Shown here piece after piece: positions 33,621 through 44,406 of a stretch of 64,000 nucleotides of DNA. Under the pieces are notes generated by a model. The model was not told the DNA's origin. It saw only the letters and a program-made list of their open reading frames with translations, and ran no database searches. The stretch is from the NCBI RefSeq assembly GCF_002150685.1, contig NZ_MSSW01000030.1, positions 62,001 through 126,000 of the forward strand, given 5' to 3'. Positions within the stretch are counted from its first letter, which is position 1, and each line of letters opens with the position of its first letter. The position numbers were made by a program, and so were the translations under genes. The stretch is from Algoriphagus antarcticus (lineage in GTDB: Bacteria; Bacteroidota; Bacteroidia; Cytophagales; Cyclobacteriaceae).

Positions 33621-35162
33621 ATGAATACCCTTCTCGGAAATAACTTAAAATATGACTTAAAGGCCAGTTTGGTGGTTTTTCTGGTTGCCCTTCCTCTTTG
33701 TTTGGGTATTGCTATTGCTAGTGGAGCCCCACCAATGTCAGGACTTATAGCTGGAATTGTTGGCGGAATAGTTGTAGGAGCATTTTCAGGATCAAACGTC
33801 AGTGTAAGTGGTCCTGCAGCCGGACTGACAGTGATAGTTCTTGATTCTATCAGTAGCATGGGGACTTTTCCTCTTTTCTTGGCTACGCTGGTGATCGCAG
33901 GCTTAATGCAGCTGGCGTTGGGTATTGCAAAAGCTGGTATAATCGGCTATTACTTCCCTCACGCTGTTATCAAAGGAATGCTTACTGCAATCGGTTTGAT
34001 ATTGATTCTTAAGCAAATTCCTCATGCATTGGGATACGATGTGGATTTGATGGGTGATGAGGCATTTTTACAGACCGATGATCACAATACATTTTCTGAA
34101 ATATGGTACGCTTTTAAATATCTAAGTGTAGGCGCAATTCCAATTGTACTAGTTGCAATGGGAATTTTGATTCTTTTTGAGAAACCAAAAATACAAAATC
34201 ATAAAATATTCGGAGTCGTTCCCGGAGCTTTATGGGCTGTTCTATCTGGTATAGCAATTAATTCCTTATACGGAATATGGAAGCCTGGATGGCAGCTTAC
34301 TGGTGATCACTTAGTGAGCATTCCAGTCTTGGATGATTTGGGCCAAATAGGTGATTTATTGACTTTTCCAGATTTCTCTATGATCGGAGAAAGTGCTTTC
34401 TGGATAGTAGCAATCACTATTGCGATTATTGGTAGTCTAGAAACATTGCTAAGCATAGATGCAGCTGATAAACTTGATCCTCAAAAAAGAATAACACCAC
34501 CCAGTAAAGAACTAGTAGCACAAGGGATTGGTAACTCGATTTCAGGATTAATTGGTGGTCTTCCTGTAACCGCTGTAATTGTAAGAAGTTCGGCAAATGT
34601 AGCTTCTGGTGCAAAAACAAAAATGTCTGCAATTTTTCATGGAATTTTGTTGATGATATTAGTATTGACTATTCCGAATATCCTGAATTTGATACCACTT
34701 AGCTGCTTAGCTGCAGTTTTATTCATAGTGGGTTATAAGTTAGCCAAGCCGTCTATCTTTGTGAGTATTTACAAAAATGGCTGGGATCAGTTCATCCCTT
34801 TCATCGTCACGGTAGTTGCTATATTGTTCACAGATCTATTGGTTGGGATAGGTATTGGAATGGTATTCGGGATATTCTTTGTCGTGAAAACGAATTTCGT
34901 TCGCTCAGTAACCTTGACAGAACTGAATGGAAATTACCTTCTGCAACTACAAAAAGATGTGTCTTTCCTGAACAAAGCACTTTTGATGAAGAATTTAGAA
35001 AAGATTCCTTCCAATAGCAAAGTGATCATCAATGCGCAAAAAGCACAATTTATTGATCATGACATTCGGGAAGTCATAAACGACTTTATAGCTTCTTGCC
35101 CAGACAGGAATATTAGTATTACGATTCAAGGATTTAAGTATAAAATTCACGAAAATATATGA
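33621..35162 (+). CDS. SulP-family anion (probable bicarbonate) transporter
   Basis: The 513-aa protein has about 12 membrane helices and SulP signatures: ALPLCLGIAIASGAPPMSGLIAGIVGGI near the start and VSGPAAGLTVIV in the next helix. A short, degenerate STAS-like tail (VIINAQKAQFIDHDIREVI) ends it. Its stop overlaps the start of a beta-carbonic anhydrase gene, a pairing that points to bicarbonate uptake coupled to CO2 hydration (context inference; SulP proteins also move sulfate). Confidence 0.93.
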   Translation: MNTLLGNNLKYDLKASLVVFLVALPLCLGIAIASGAPPMSGLIAGIVGGIVVGAFSGSNVSVSGPAAGLTVIVLDSISSMGTFPLFLATLVIAGLMQLALGIAKAGIIGYYFPHAVIKGMLTAIGLILILKQIPHALGYDVDLMGDEAFLQTDDHNTFSEIWYAFKYLSVGAIPIVLVAMGILILFEKPKIQNHKIFGVVPGALWAVLSGIAINSLYGIWKPGWQLTGDHLVSIPVLDDLGQIGDLLTFPDFSMIGESAFWIVAITIAIIGSLETLLSIDAADKLDPQKRITPPSKELVAQGIGNSISGLIGGLPVTAVIVRSSANVASGAKTKMSAIFHGILLMILVLTIPNILNLIPLSCLAAVLFIVGYKLAKPSIFVSIYKNGWDQFIPFIVTVVAILFTDLLVGIGIGMVFGIFFVVKTNFVRSVTLTELNGNYLLQLQKDVSFLNKALLMKNLEKIPSNSKVIINAQKAQFIDHDIREVINDFIASCPDRNISITIQGFKYKIHENI

Positions 35163-35806
35163 GCCCCTACGAAAAACTATTAATACAGAACAAGGCTTGG
35201 TCAACTGACCAAAAAGAGTCCGATCCGCACTTTTTTGAAAGATTAGCACAACAGCAGAGTCCCAAGTTTCTTTGGATCGGATGCTCAGACAGTAGAGTTC
35301 CTGCAAATCAGATTACAGGAACTGACCCAGGGGAAATATTTGTGCATCGGAACATAGCAAATATGGTAGTGCATACTGACCTCAACATGCTAAGCGTCTT
35401 AGAATATGCCGTATCAGTGTTGAAGGTAGAACATATCATAGTATGTGGACATTATGGTTGCGGTGGTATAGAAGCTGCGATTGGAAATAAAAGCTTTGGC
35501 TTAATTAACAAATGGCTTCTGAATATTAAAGAAGTATATAAAATCTACCAAAAAGAGATTGATGCCGTTGAGAGCCATGATGACAAAGTAAATGCACTGG
35601 TAGAGTTCAATGTGATAGAGCAATGCCAAGATCTAATCAAAACATCAATCATCCAGAAAGCTTGGAGAGATAGGTCTGCACCCAAAATCCATGGTTGGGC
35701 TTATGGCTTAAAAGATGGTTTGATTAAGGAACTTGTAAATATTGATCCTGATTTTGAAAAGATCAATCCTATTTTCAGATTCGATCCGGATCAATTGGAT
35801 AAGTAA
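35159..35806 (+). CDS. Beta-class carbonic anhydrase
   Basis: The 215-aa enzyme shows the zinc ligands in GCSDSRVPANQ (Cys, with the Asp-Arg dyad) and CGHYGCGG (His and Cys). The family's usual length and PGEIFVHRNIANMV block are present. It interconverts CO2 and bicarbonate in the cytoplasm. It is translationally coupled (ATGA) to the SulP transporter. Confidence 0.96.
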   Translation: MSPYEKLLIQNKAWSTDQKESDPHFFERLAQQQSPKFLWIGCSDSRVPANQITGTDPGEIFVHRNIANMVVHTDLNMLSVLEYAVSVLKVEHIIVCGHYGCGGIEAAIGNKSFGLINKWLLNIKEVYKIYQKEIDAVESHDDKVNALVEFNVIEQCQDLIKTSIIQKAWRDRSAPKIHGWAYGLKDGLIKELVNIDPDFEKINPIFRFDPDQLDK

Positions 35807-35847
35807 TAAGTAATTATAGTTTTTTGAAGCTCGAGCATAAAATCATT

Positions 35848-35877
35848 TTGATTTTTCACTCGCGGTTTCTTTATTTG
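35848..35877 (+). promoter_or_regulatory. Probable promoter of the metY-metX transcript
   Basis: TTG at 35848-35850 and TTTATTTG at 35870-35877 are separated by 19 bp, matching the Bacteroidota promoter pattern with one mismatch to TAnnTTTG. The predicted start falls just before the SAM riboswitch. Confidence 0.5.
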
Positions 35878-35907
35878 CATCATCCTTTCACTTTTAGTGC
35901 TCGGATT

Positions 35908-36000
35908 TATATAGAAGAGGCGAGAGACAGGCTCCTTGACCCTCTGGCAACCTGGAAAGTCCAAGGTGCCAATTCCTGCCAAATGAGATATTCTTATTTG
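35908..36000 (+). promoter_or_regulatory. SAM-I (S-box) riboswitch
   Basis: The core AGAGGCGAGAGACAGGCTCC, then CTCTGGCAACCTGG and CCAAGGTGCCAATTCCTGCC, follows the S-box order (P2 with kink-turn, GGCAACC, P3, AAGGUGCYAAUUCC). It lies in the 374-bp gap before metY and is followed by a terminator hairpin at 36110-36142. High S-adenosylmethionine should therefore stop transcription into metY-metX. The end points are approximate because P1 is short. Confidence 0.82.
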
Positions 36001-36109
36001 GAACTATAAGTTCATAAGTATATGCACCCAGGATTCATTACAAACATTTCTTCTTCAACGCTATTCTCGGTAAAGCCACATGCTTTGTTTCCGTGTTGAT
36101 TCCACTTTT

Positions 36110-36142
36110 GCCTATCTCGAATACAATTCGGGATAGGCTTTT
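36110..36142 (+). terminator. Riboswitch-controlled intrinsic terminator
   Basis: GCCTATCTCGAAT pairs with ATTCGGGATAGGC over an ACA loop (13 bp with one T-G pair) and is followed by TTTT. It lies 38 bp before the metY ATG and is the likely expression platform of the SAM riboswitch. Confidence 0.8.
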
Positions 36143-36168
36143 AATGTCTATCATTTTTCAAACCATAA

Positions 36169-37485
<1,317 letters not shown>

Positions 37486-37493
37486 TTCAACAA

Positions 37494-38552
37494 ATGAATC
37501 TTAAAAGTCAGTACGCTTCGATTACCATGACTCAGGAAATATTTCATTCTAGTTTACCGCTACCTCTGGAATCAGGAGAAGTTCTCCCAGAATTTGATCT
37601 TGGCTATACCACGTATGGTCAGCTCAATTCAGATAAGTCAAATGTGATCTGGGTCATACATGCGCTTACAGGAGATTCAAATGCGCAGGAATGGTGGAAT
37701 GGTTTGATAGGAGAAGATAAATTCTTTGACCCATCAAATCATTTTATCATCTGTGCAAATCTATTGGGATCATGCTATGGCTCTACTCAGCCATTCAGTA
37801 ATAATCCTAAAACCAATAAGCCATACCATTACGATTTCCCTCAGATGACCACGCGTGACCTCGCTCTCGGATTGGAACGCTTGAGGATTCATTTGGAAAT
37901 AGAAACAATTCACAGCCTTATCGGTGGATCTCTGGGAGGTCAAGTTGGGTTGGAATGGGCGTATATCTTAGGTAATAAGCTTAAGAATGCAATTATTCTG
38001 GCTGCCACTGCCAAAACAAGGCCGTGGGTGATCGGCTTCAACGAAACCCAGCGGATGGCGATAGAGTCAGATTGCACCTGGGGTGAATGTCATGAAAAAG
38101 CCGGGCAAAAAGGGCTGGAAACTGCACGAGCTATTGCCATGCTTACTTATAGACATCCGCTTGATTTGGCCACAAAACAAGTGGATTCAGAAAATAAACT
38201 GGATGATTTTCGCGCTGCATCTTATCTCAGATATCAGGGACAAAAGCTTGCGAGGCGATTTAACGCACTCTCCTATTGGACGCTGAGCAAAACGATGGAT
38301 TCGCATGATTTGGGAAGAAATCGGGGTGGATTGGATGAAGCCTTAGAAAAAATTGAAGCAAATGTATTGGCCATTGGTGTTGATTCTGATTTGCTTTTCC
38401 TTCCTGCGGAATCTCAATTTATAAGCCAACATGTGAAAAAAGGAACCTATAAGGAAATCAGTTCTACAGCTGGCCACGATGCTTTTCTGATTGAATTTGA
38501 GCAATTGTCCTATATCCTCCAGTCATTTTATTTACAGCAAAAACAAAAGTGA
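37494..38552 (+). CDS. metX: Homoserine O-acetyltransferase
   Basis: The 352-aa alpha/beta-hydrolase-fold enzyme has the nucleophile Ser in IGGSLGGQVGLEW, the acid Asp in GVDSDLLFLP and His in AGHDAFLIE. WVIHALTGDSNAQEWW is the MetX oxyanion region. Another start is possible at the Met 11 codons downstream (37527), nearer the usual N-terminus. It supplies O-acetylhomoserine to MetY and ends before a strong terminator. Confidence 0.94.
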   Translation: MNLKSQYASITMTQEIFHSSLPLPLESGEVLPEFDLGYTTYGQLNSDKSNVIWVIHALTGDSNAQEWWNGLIGEDKFFDPSNHFIICANLLGSCYGSTQPFSNNPKTNKPYHYDFPQMTTRDLALGLERLRIHLEIETIHSLIGGSLGGQVGLEWAYILGNKLKNAIILAATAKTRPWVIGFNETQRMAIESDCTWGECHEKAGQKGLETARAIAMLTYRHPLDLATKQVDSENKLDDFRAASYLRYQGQKLARRFNALSYWTLSKTMDSHDLGRNRGGLDEALEKIEANVLAIGVDSDLLFLPAESQFISQHVKKGTYKEISSTAGHDAFLIEFEQLSYILQSFYLQQKQK

Positions 38553-38678
38553 TTAATCAAACCTAGTTAGAGTAGATTGAATTGGTTTGTGCTCATGTTT
38601 GGAGAATAGAATCTTTAGGGCAGGAGGCTGGTTAGCTTGTCGAATTACTATTGACTCGGTGGTTAAAAAATTAATTCC

Positions 38679-38714
38679 AAAAAAATAAGGCAGAGCTCTT
38701 TGCCTTATTTTTTT
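38679..38714. terminator. Bidirectional intrinsic terminator between metX and the DUF2147 gene
   Basis: AAAAAAATAAGGCA pairs perfectly with TGCCTTATTTTTTT over an 8-base loop. It overlaps the DUF2147 stop codon and serves both converging genes. Confidence 0.9.
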
Positions 38715-39148
38715 ACTCTATTCCATTCTACTGTTCGGCTGACCCAGGATTCTCCGAGAAATCCCTTGATCTCTAGTATATCCTTCTTTTTGAGCTGCAA
38801 CTCACAGTTGTAACTTATACCAGATTTAGGATCATAGATTTTACCATCAGACCAAATCCCATCTTTATACTGTAGGCCTTCCAAGATTGTAAGACCCATC
38901 AACGGACGATCTCTCAAACTAGCATCAGAATTCACCACATCCGTGAAAGTCTCTGTATCTCCATCCACATGCTTAATCCAAATAAGTTTACCAATTAACT
39001 GATCATCATTTTCCATGATCTCAATTTGGGCTGTTTTATCAGTATTGAACCACACTCCTATAATCTTTGCCTTGGACTGAGCTTCTGCAGATTCTAATCC
39101 AACAAACAGCACAAATATGCTCATTAAAGCGAATTGAGAAGTTTTCAT
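38705..39148 (-). CDS. Exported DUF2147 protein
   Basis: The start is ATG 39148 (MKTSQFALMSIFVLFVGLES), which gives a signal peptide ending AEAQ. The mature part (about 125 aa) carries the DUF2147 pattern: GVWFNTDKTAQIEIME, GKLIWIKH, DRPLMGLTILEGLQYKDGIW, GKIYDPKSGISYNCELQL and GFLGESWVSRTVEWNRV. It is a small beta-barrel of the periplasm or outer membrane, widespread in Bacteroidota, with no established function. Confidence 0.9.
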   Translation of the reverse strand: MKTSQFALMSIFVLFVGLESAEAQSKAKIIGVWFNTDKTAQIEIMENDDQLIGKLIWIKHVDGDTETFTDVVNSDASLRDRPLMGLTILEGLQYKDGIWSDGKIYDPKSGISYNCELQLKKKDILEIKGFLGESWVSRTVEWNRVKK

Positions 39149-39419
39149 GAAAAATTGGTTTAGCAAAATTTAAGATAGGGTTACATTTTAATATACCCAA
39201 TTTGAGCCTATAATCATACCAACTTGTGATTAGATCCGAGGATTTGCTTTATCGAATTTTCGTTTCATATAATATCCTTTTTTTCTCAAAAGGAAAATTA
39301 GCTGATACGCTGGACGTTAATCACTTCACTAGTTTACTATTTTGAAAGCAGAGAATAAATCTTGCAGATTGATAAAACAAGTGAAGAAAATGTCATTGAA
39401 ATCCTTTATCAGGAATAGA

Positions 39420-39450
39420 TTGGCAATATCCTTGGGGAAGGTTACTTTTG
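39420..39450 (+). promoter_or_regulatory. Probable ftsX promoter
   Basis: TTGG at 39420-39423 and TACTTTTG at 39443-39450, separated by 19 bp, match the Bacteroidota consensus TTG-N19-TAnnTTTG exactly. The ATG of ftsX is 18 bp past the -7 box, so the leader is very short. The rest of 39149-39419 shows no gene. Confidence 0.7.
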
Positions 39451-39467
39451 AGCAGAAATCATAATCT

Positions 39468-40358
39468 ATGGCCAAATATCCACGAAAGAAAAAGACACTT
39501 GGGCACTTCAAATTCGGAAGTGTTCTCTTCAGTACCACTTTATCACTTTTTATTGTAGGTCTTTTCGGAGTGATCTTGATACAGGCAAAAACGCTGACGA
39601 GCATGATCCGGGAGAATATCGAAGTACAGGTATTTTTGGAAAAGAATATGGAGCAAAAAGATCTTGATGCTATACACGACAATCTTGCTGCACGATCTTT
39701 TATACTTCAGAAAGGTGATACACTGAATCTTAAATTTGTCTCAGACGAAGAAGCTGCGGCTACATTTATCGAGAGCACTGGGGAAGACTTCACCCAATTT
39801 CTGGAAGATAATCCACTAAGAGACAGTTTTGTGTTATCAATTGCGGAAGAATTCCAAACCTCAGAACAACTAGAGTTAATCGTAAAAGAAATTCAGGCTA
39901 TTCCAGGCGTATTTGAAGTATCCTACATGACGGATTTGGTGGATTCCATTAACAAGAACCTTCTAAAAGTAAGTTTAGTACTAGGAGGTTTCATCCTGAT
40001 TTTGATCATTACTGTGGTCATGTTGATCAATAATACGATTCGATTGGCACTATTCTCCCAGCGTTTTCTAATTCGCTCTATGCAATTAGTCGGAGCTACC
40101 AGAGGATTTATCAGAAAGCCATTTCTATCCCGAGCATTTTTGTTTGGTATGTTGGCAGGAGCATTCGCTTCTGTGATTCTATTTGCCCTAGTGAAATATA
40201 CCCAGGCAACCATCGACGGATTCGCGATGCTTCAAAATCAGCAATTATTGATCGTACTTTTCGGAATTTTGATTTCGGTGGGCGGTATTCTTTCCGTCCT
40301 GAGTACCTTGCGAGCTGTGAATAAGTATTTAAATATGTCTTTGGACGAACTCTATTAA
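39468..40358 (+). CDS. ftsX: Cell division protein FtsX
   Basis: The 296-aa protein has a basic cytoplasmic start, a first membrane helix (TTLSLFIVGLFGVILI), an extracellular domain of about 130 residues (IEVQVFLEKNMEQKDLDAI and following), then three helices of FtsX/MacB type. With FtsE it controls peptidoglycan hydrolases at the division site (established). The gene is followed 4 bp later by DUF3098, the usual partner in Bacteroidota. FtsE is not in this window. Confidence 0.93.
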   Translation: MAKYPRKKKTLGHFKFGSVLFSTTLSLFIVGLFGVILIQAKTLTSMIRENIEVQVFLEKNMEQKDLDAIHDNLAARSFILQKGDTLNLKFVSDEEAAATFIESTGEDFTQFLEDNPLRDSFVLSIAEEFQTSEQLELIVKEIQAIPGVFEVSYMTDLVDSINKNLLKVSLVLGGFILILIITVVMLINNTIRLALFSQRFLIRSMQLVGATRGFIRKPFLSRAFLFGMLAGAFASVILFALVKYTQATIDGFAMLQNQQLLIVLFGILISVGGILSVLSTLRAVNKYLNMSLDELY

Positions 40359-40362
40359 TAAA

Positions 40363-40575
40363 ATGAGCAAATCTTCTTTCCCTTTTTCCCGGAAAAATTA
40401 CAAGCTGATGTTTATCGGCATCGGTCTGATCATCCTTGGGTTTATCATTATAGGATTGGACAGTGAACCGCACGGCAATGGCATCTTAGGTTTGACTATA
40501 GGCCCTATCGTGACTTTAGCGGGTTTTATATTTGAGTTTTATGCGATTTTCGCCAAGTCTGAACCAAACGCCTGA
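40363..40575 (+). CDS. DUF3098 small membrane protein
   Basis: The 70-aa protein has two membrane helices (LMFIGIGLIILGFIIIGL and ILGLTIGPIVTLAGFIFEFYAIF) and the DUF3098 start FPFSRKNYKLM. It regularly follows ftsX in Bacteroidota and may assist it, though no function is proven. Confidence 0.9.
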   Translation: MSKSSFPFSRKNYKLMFIGIGLIILGFIIIGLDSEPHGNGILGLTIGPIVTLAGFIFEFYAIFAKSEPNA

Positions 40576-40629
40576 TTCTTTCATCTACCTAGTTCACATT
40601 AGTGTCCTAGCCTTTTTATCCCCAAAACA

Positions 40630-41313
40630 ATGCAGCAAGAGCCTTACGGAGAAGTTTTTCTAATCAACAAACCTCTCGATTGGACATCTTTTGATGTAGT
40701 GAGAAAGGTGCGAAATGCGCTTCGAATCAAGAAAGTTGGTCATGCTGGTACACTTGATCCTTTGGCAACCGGCCTTCTTATCGTTTGCGCTGGGAAAATG
40801 ACCAAGCAAATTGACTCATTCATGGGCCAAGAAAAGGAATACACAGGTACCTTCGTGATCGGGGCGACCACAGATTCCTTTGATTTGGAACAACCTATTA
40901 TCCCTGTGGCAGATCCTTCGCATGTTACTTTAGCTCAAGTAAAAAAAGTAGTCTCAGAGCTTACAGGAGATATTTTGCAAATCCCACCCATGCACTCCGC
41001 CATCAAAGTAGATGGAAAGCGAGTATATGAGTCTGCGAGACAAGGCAAGGTGGTGAAAATGGATCCTCGCCCTGTGACGGTAAGTGAATTTGAAATCACC
41101 AAATTTGAAAATCCCATAATAGAATTTAGAATTGTTTGCTCCAAAGGAACCTATATCAGAAGTCTAGCCAGAGATTTGGGTGAAAAACTGAATGTAGGAG
41201 CTTACATGAGTTCGCTTTGCAGAACTAGAATTGGTAATTTCAAACTTTCAGAAGCACATGAGCTTTTACCTTTGGTAGAAGAAATCAAAGCAAGAACAAA
41301 TGAAGATCTATGA
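40630..41313 (+). CDS. truB: tRNA pseudouridine(55) synthase
   Basis: The 227-aa enzyme has the catalytic Asp in HAGTLDPLATGLLIV, the block PPMHSAIKVDGKRVYESAR and CSKGTYIRSLARDLG. It lacks a PUA domain, as in other Bacteroidota. It makes pseudouridine 55 in the T-loop of tRNAs. Its last codons overlap ribF by 14 bp. Confidence 0.95.
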   Translation: MQQEPYGEVFLINKPLDWTSFDVVRKVRNALRIKKVGHAGTLDPLATGLLIVCAGKMTKQIDSFMGQEKEYTGTFVIGATTDSFDLEQPIIPVADPSHVTLAQVKKVVSELTGDILQIPPMHSAIKVDGKRVYESARQGKVVKMDPRPVTVSEFEITKFENPIIEFRIVCSKGTYIRSLARDLGEKLNVGAYMSSLCRTRIGNFKLSEAHELLPLVEEIKARTNEDL

Positions 41314-42223
41314 AGGCCTTAGTGATTTTCCCAAGCTTTCCAACGCGGTAGTAACGAGCGGGACGTTTGATGGGGTGCATCTTGGACATCAAAAAATCAT
41401 TCATCGTATCCGGGAAATCGCTCGCTCCATCAATGGAGAAACTGTTTTAATTACTTTTTGGCCTCATCCTAGATTAGTACTCTATCCAGATGAGCACAAC
41501 CTAAGGCTGTTGAGTACTTTTGAGGAGAAAGCCAAGCTACTGCGCGAGGCAGGAATTGATCATTTAATCACTATTCCTTTCACTAAGGAATTCTCCCAGC
41601 TTACTTCCAAAGAATTTATCGAATCCGTTTTGGTGGGTACTATTCAAGCCAAAAAACTTGTCATAGGCTACGACCATCGTTTTGGAAAAAACCGAGAAGG
41701 AAGTTTCGAATACCTACAAGCTCATCATGAGGAATATGGATTTGATTTGGAAGAAATATCGAGACAGGATGTGGAAGATATCGGAGTTTCCAGCACTAAA
41801 ATCCGACATGCCTTAGAAACCAGCGATATTTCCACCGCCATCAATTACCTAGGCAGACCTTATGAATTGAATGGTTTGGTGATCAAAGGACAACAAATCG
41901 GAAGATCTATCGGCTTCCCTACCGCGAATATCCATATACCCAATGATTACAAACTAATTCCTAAAGATGGTGTCTATGCAGTAGAAGCTTTGGTGAATGG
42001 AGCACTGTACAAAGCCATGTTGAATATTGGAAATAGACCTACCGTCAATGGGACTAAAAAAACTGTAGAAGCCAACTTATTTGATTTTCAGGGTGATTTG
42101 TACGACAAACAGATTACTATTTACATCAAAGCATTTCTTCGTGAAGAGAAAAAATTTGATGGATTGGAAGCCTTGAAAGAACAACTATTTTTAGATCAGA
42201 AGAATGCTAAGAACTTGCTATAA
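41300..42223 (+). CDS. ribF: Bifunctional riboflavin kinase/FAD synthetase
   Basis: The 307-aa protein joins an N-terminal FMN adenylyltransferase (TFDGVHLGHQKII, YDHRFGKNREG, SSTKIRHALE) to a C-terminal riboflavin kinase (GRSIGFPTANI, DGVYAVEA, NIGNRPTVNG). It makes FMN and FAD. It follows truB with overlap, the common Bacteroidota order, and is 12 bp before the CoA-transferase genes. Confidence 0.96.
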   Translation: MKIYEGLSDFPKLSNAVVTSGTFDGVHLGHQKIIHRIREIARSINGETVLITFWPHPRLVLYPDEHNLRLLSTFEEKAKLLREAGIDHLITIPFTKEFSQLTSKEFIESVLVGTIQAKKLVIGYDHRFGKNREGSFEYLQAHHEEYGFDLEEISRQDVEDIGVSSTKIRHALETSDISTAINYLGRPYELNGLVIKGQQIGRSIGFPTANIHIPNDYKLIPKDGVYAVEALVNGALYKAMLNIGNRPTVNGTKKTVEANLFDFQGDLYDKQITIYIKAFLREEKKFDGLEALKEQLFLDQKNAKNLL

Positions 42224-42235
42224 ACCCAAAAATAT

Positions 42236-42931
42236 ATGATCAACAAAACTGTAAAAAATGCCCATGAAGCAGTAGCCGATATTCCCAGCAATTGCATGCT
42301 GATGATGGGCGGATTTGGCTTGACCGGCATTCCCGAAAACTGCATTTCAGCTCTTTTAGAAAGAGCTATCTCTGGTCTGACTATCGTCTCAAACAATGCC
42401 GGTGTGGATGATTTCGGCATCGGCCTTTTGCTGAAAAAGCGAATGGTGAAAAAGATGATTTCCAGCTATGTGGGTGAGAATGCAGAGTTTGAAAGACAAC
42501 TACTCAGCGGAGAACTTGAAGTGGATTTGATCCCACAAGGAACACTGGCTGAGCGTGTTCGAGCTGGTGGAGCCGGAATCCCTGCATTCTTTACTCCTGC
42601 CGGAGTGGGTACAGAAGTGGCTGAGGGAAAGGAATCCCGCGAATTTGATGGTAAAATGTATCTGCTGGAAAGTTGGTTGAAAGCTGATTTCTCCATTGTC
42701 AAAGCGTGGAAAGGTGATACAGCTGGTAATTTAATTTTCAAGGGAACTGCCAGAAACTTCAATCCGATGATGGCTGCTGCTGGTAAGATTTGTATTGCTG
42801 AAGTGGAAGAATTGGTGGAAGCTGGAAAACTCGATCCTAATCAAATTCATACCCCGGGAATCTATGTCCAGCGTATTTTTCAAGGAGAAAATTACGAGAA
42901 GAGAATTGAGCAGAGAACAGTCTCAAAATAG
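42236..42931 (+). CDS. scoA: 3-oxoacid CoA-transferase, subunit A
   Basis: The 231-aa alpha subunit has [34 protein letters not shown] and [15 protein letters not shown], as in succinyl-CoA:3-ketoacid CoA-transferases. With subunit B, encoded 60 bp on, it moves CoA between succinyl-CoA and acetoacetate or related acids. The residue that becomes the covalent adduct lies in subunit B. Confidence 0.93.
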   Translation: MINKTVKNAHEAVADIPSNCMLMMGGFGLTGIPENCISALLERAISGLTIVSNNAGVDDFGIGLLLKKRMVKKMISSYVGENAEFERQLLSGELEVDLIPQGTLAERVRAGGAGIPAFFTPAGVGTEVAEGKESREFDGKMYLLESWLKADFSIVKAWKGDTAGNLIFKGTARNFNPMMAAAGKICIAEVEELVEAGKLDPNQIHTPGIYVQRIFQGENYEKRIEQRTVSK

Positions 42932-42991
42932 CATCTAGCCAAGCTAGACTCTGTAACTCAAATTTTCTTTGAACTCAAAAAACAACCCAAA

Positions 42992-43651
42992 ATGCTTACA
43001 AAAGATCAAATAGCTCAGCGAATCTCCAAAGAGGTGAAGAATGGGCAATACATAAATTTAGGGATCGGAATTCCCACGCTAGTCGCCAATTACATTCCAG
43101 ATGACTTAGAAGTTGTGCTTCAATCTGAGAATGGATTACTAGGAATTGGCCCCTTCCCTACTGAAGATCAGATCGATCCAGACCTTATCAATGCCGGAAA
43201 GCAAACGGTGACTATGGCAAAAGGGTCGGCTCTATTCAATTCCGCCGAATCCTTCGCGATGATTCGTGGTGGTCATGTACATTTGACTATTCTCGGAGCG
43301 ATGGAAGTTTCTGAAAACGGCGATATCTCAAATTGGAAAATCCCAGGGAAAATGGTCAAGGGAATGGGCGGAGCTATGGATCTGGTTGCCTCTGCGGACA
43401 ATATAATTGTGGCCATGCAGCATTGTTCACGGTCAGGAGAATCCAAGCTTCTCCCCGATTGCTCCCTTCCAATCACCGGAGTCAGATGTGTGAAGAAAAT
43501 AGTAACTGATCTTGCTGTTCTTGAAATCTCTCCAAAAGGAGGTTTTGTGCTGCTCGAAAGAGCTCCAGGTGTTTCAGTAGAAGAAATAAAAGACAAAACT
43601 GCTGGAAAACTTATCGTAGAAGGCGAAGTTCCAGAAATGATTTTCGAATAA
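42992..43651 (+). CDS. scoB: 3-oxoacid CoA-transferase, subunit B
   Basis: The 219-aa beta subunit has NLGIGIPTLVANYIPDD and the active-site Glu in VVLQSENGLLGIGPFP, followed by GGHVHLTILGAMEVSENGDISNW. It is full length. The two subunits form one operon after ribF. Confidence 0.94.
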   Translation: MLTKDQIAQRISKEVKNGQYINLGIGIPTLVANYIPDDLEVVLQSENGLLGIGPFPTEDQIDPDLINAGKQTVTMAKGSALFNSAESFAMIRGGHVHLTILGAMEVSENGDISNWKIPGKMVKGMGGAMDLVASADNIIVAMQHCSRSGESKLLPDCSLPITGVRCVKKIVTDLAVLEISPKGGFVLLERAPGVSVEEIKDKTAGKLIVEGEVPEMIFE

Positions 43652-43746
43652 AATAGGTAAAAATGAACTCAGGCAGCACTCAGGAAGTTAACCTGATTAA
43701 TTTTGCAAATTCAACACATGATTCTTTAGGAATCAAACTATAACGC

Positions 43747-44085
43747 ATGAAAAACTCAGAGATCAAGTTCCAAGTCGATTTAGATGAAAACGGCTTTCCA
43801 AAATCAATCAAGTGGGATGCATCAGACAAAGAAGGTGAAGGTTTGGAAGACACCAAAAGTATCAGCCTAAACGTCTGGGACAATCAGAATCATAGTACAC
43901 TTCGAATTGATCTGTGGACAGAAGAAATGTCAGTGGTAGAAATGAAGCGTTTTTACATTGATATCCTCGGAGGAATGGCTCAGACGATTCTAAACAGTAC
44001 GGCTGACGAATACATGTCTGAGGAGATCAAAGTGCTTTGTGATCGCTTGGTAAAACATGTAAATGAAGAAAATAAAACAGAGTAA
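43747..44085 (+). CDS. gldC: Gliding motility protein GldC
   Basis: The 112-aa protein matches GldC: SEIKFQVDLDENGFPKSIKW, then SLNVWDNQNHSTLRIDLWT and MSVVEMKRFYIDILGGM. GldC is a cytoplasmic accessory of the Bacteroidota gliding and type IX secretion machinery (established for Flavobacterium). It is a single gene with its own terminator, as usual. Confidence 0.92.
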   Translation: MKNSEIKFQVDLDENGFPKSIKWDASDKEGEGLEDTKSISLNVWDNQNHSTLRIDLWTEEMSVVEMKRFYIDILGGMAQTILNSTADEYMSEEIKVLCDRLVKHVNEENKTE

Positions 44086-44103
44086 ATTGTCCCAAACATC
44101 CTG

Positions 44104-44131
44104 AAAAGCCCAGCAAAAGTTGGGCTTTTTT
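44104..44131 (+). terminator. Intrinsic terminator of gldC
   Basis: AAAAGCCCA pairs with TGGGCTTTT over an 8-base loop and is followed by TT. It is 18 bp past the gldC stop. Confidence 0.88.
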
Positions 44132-44406
44132 GCTTTTAGTCCCGCTGACGCAAAAATAATTAGTTTTTCGAATTGATAATAAAACAGTTCACTGAGTTCG
44201 GGATTCTCAATAAAGTCCTCATATATTTTTAGAATTTGGATAGAATACCTCAGTTTCCAGATGATGCTATAATTCAAGGCTGAACTTTGATATTAAATTT
44301 TATTCATAAAACATCAATTATTCTTTTTTTAGGGTAATTTTCCATAATTACATAACGTATTTTTCACTTGAAATTCAATAAACCTAAATACTTAATAAAA
44401 TAGCCT

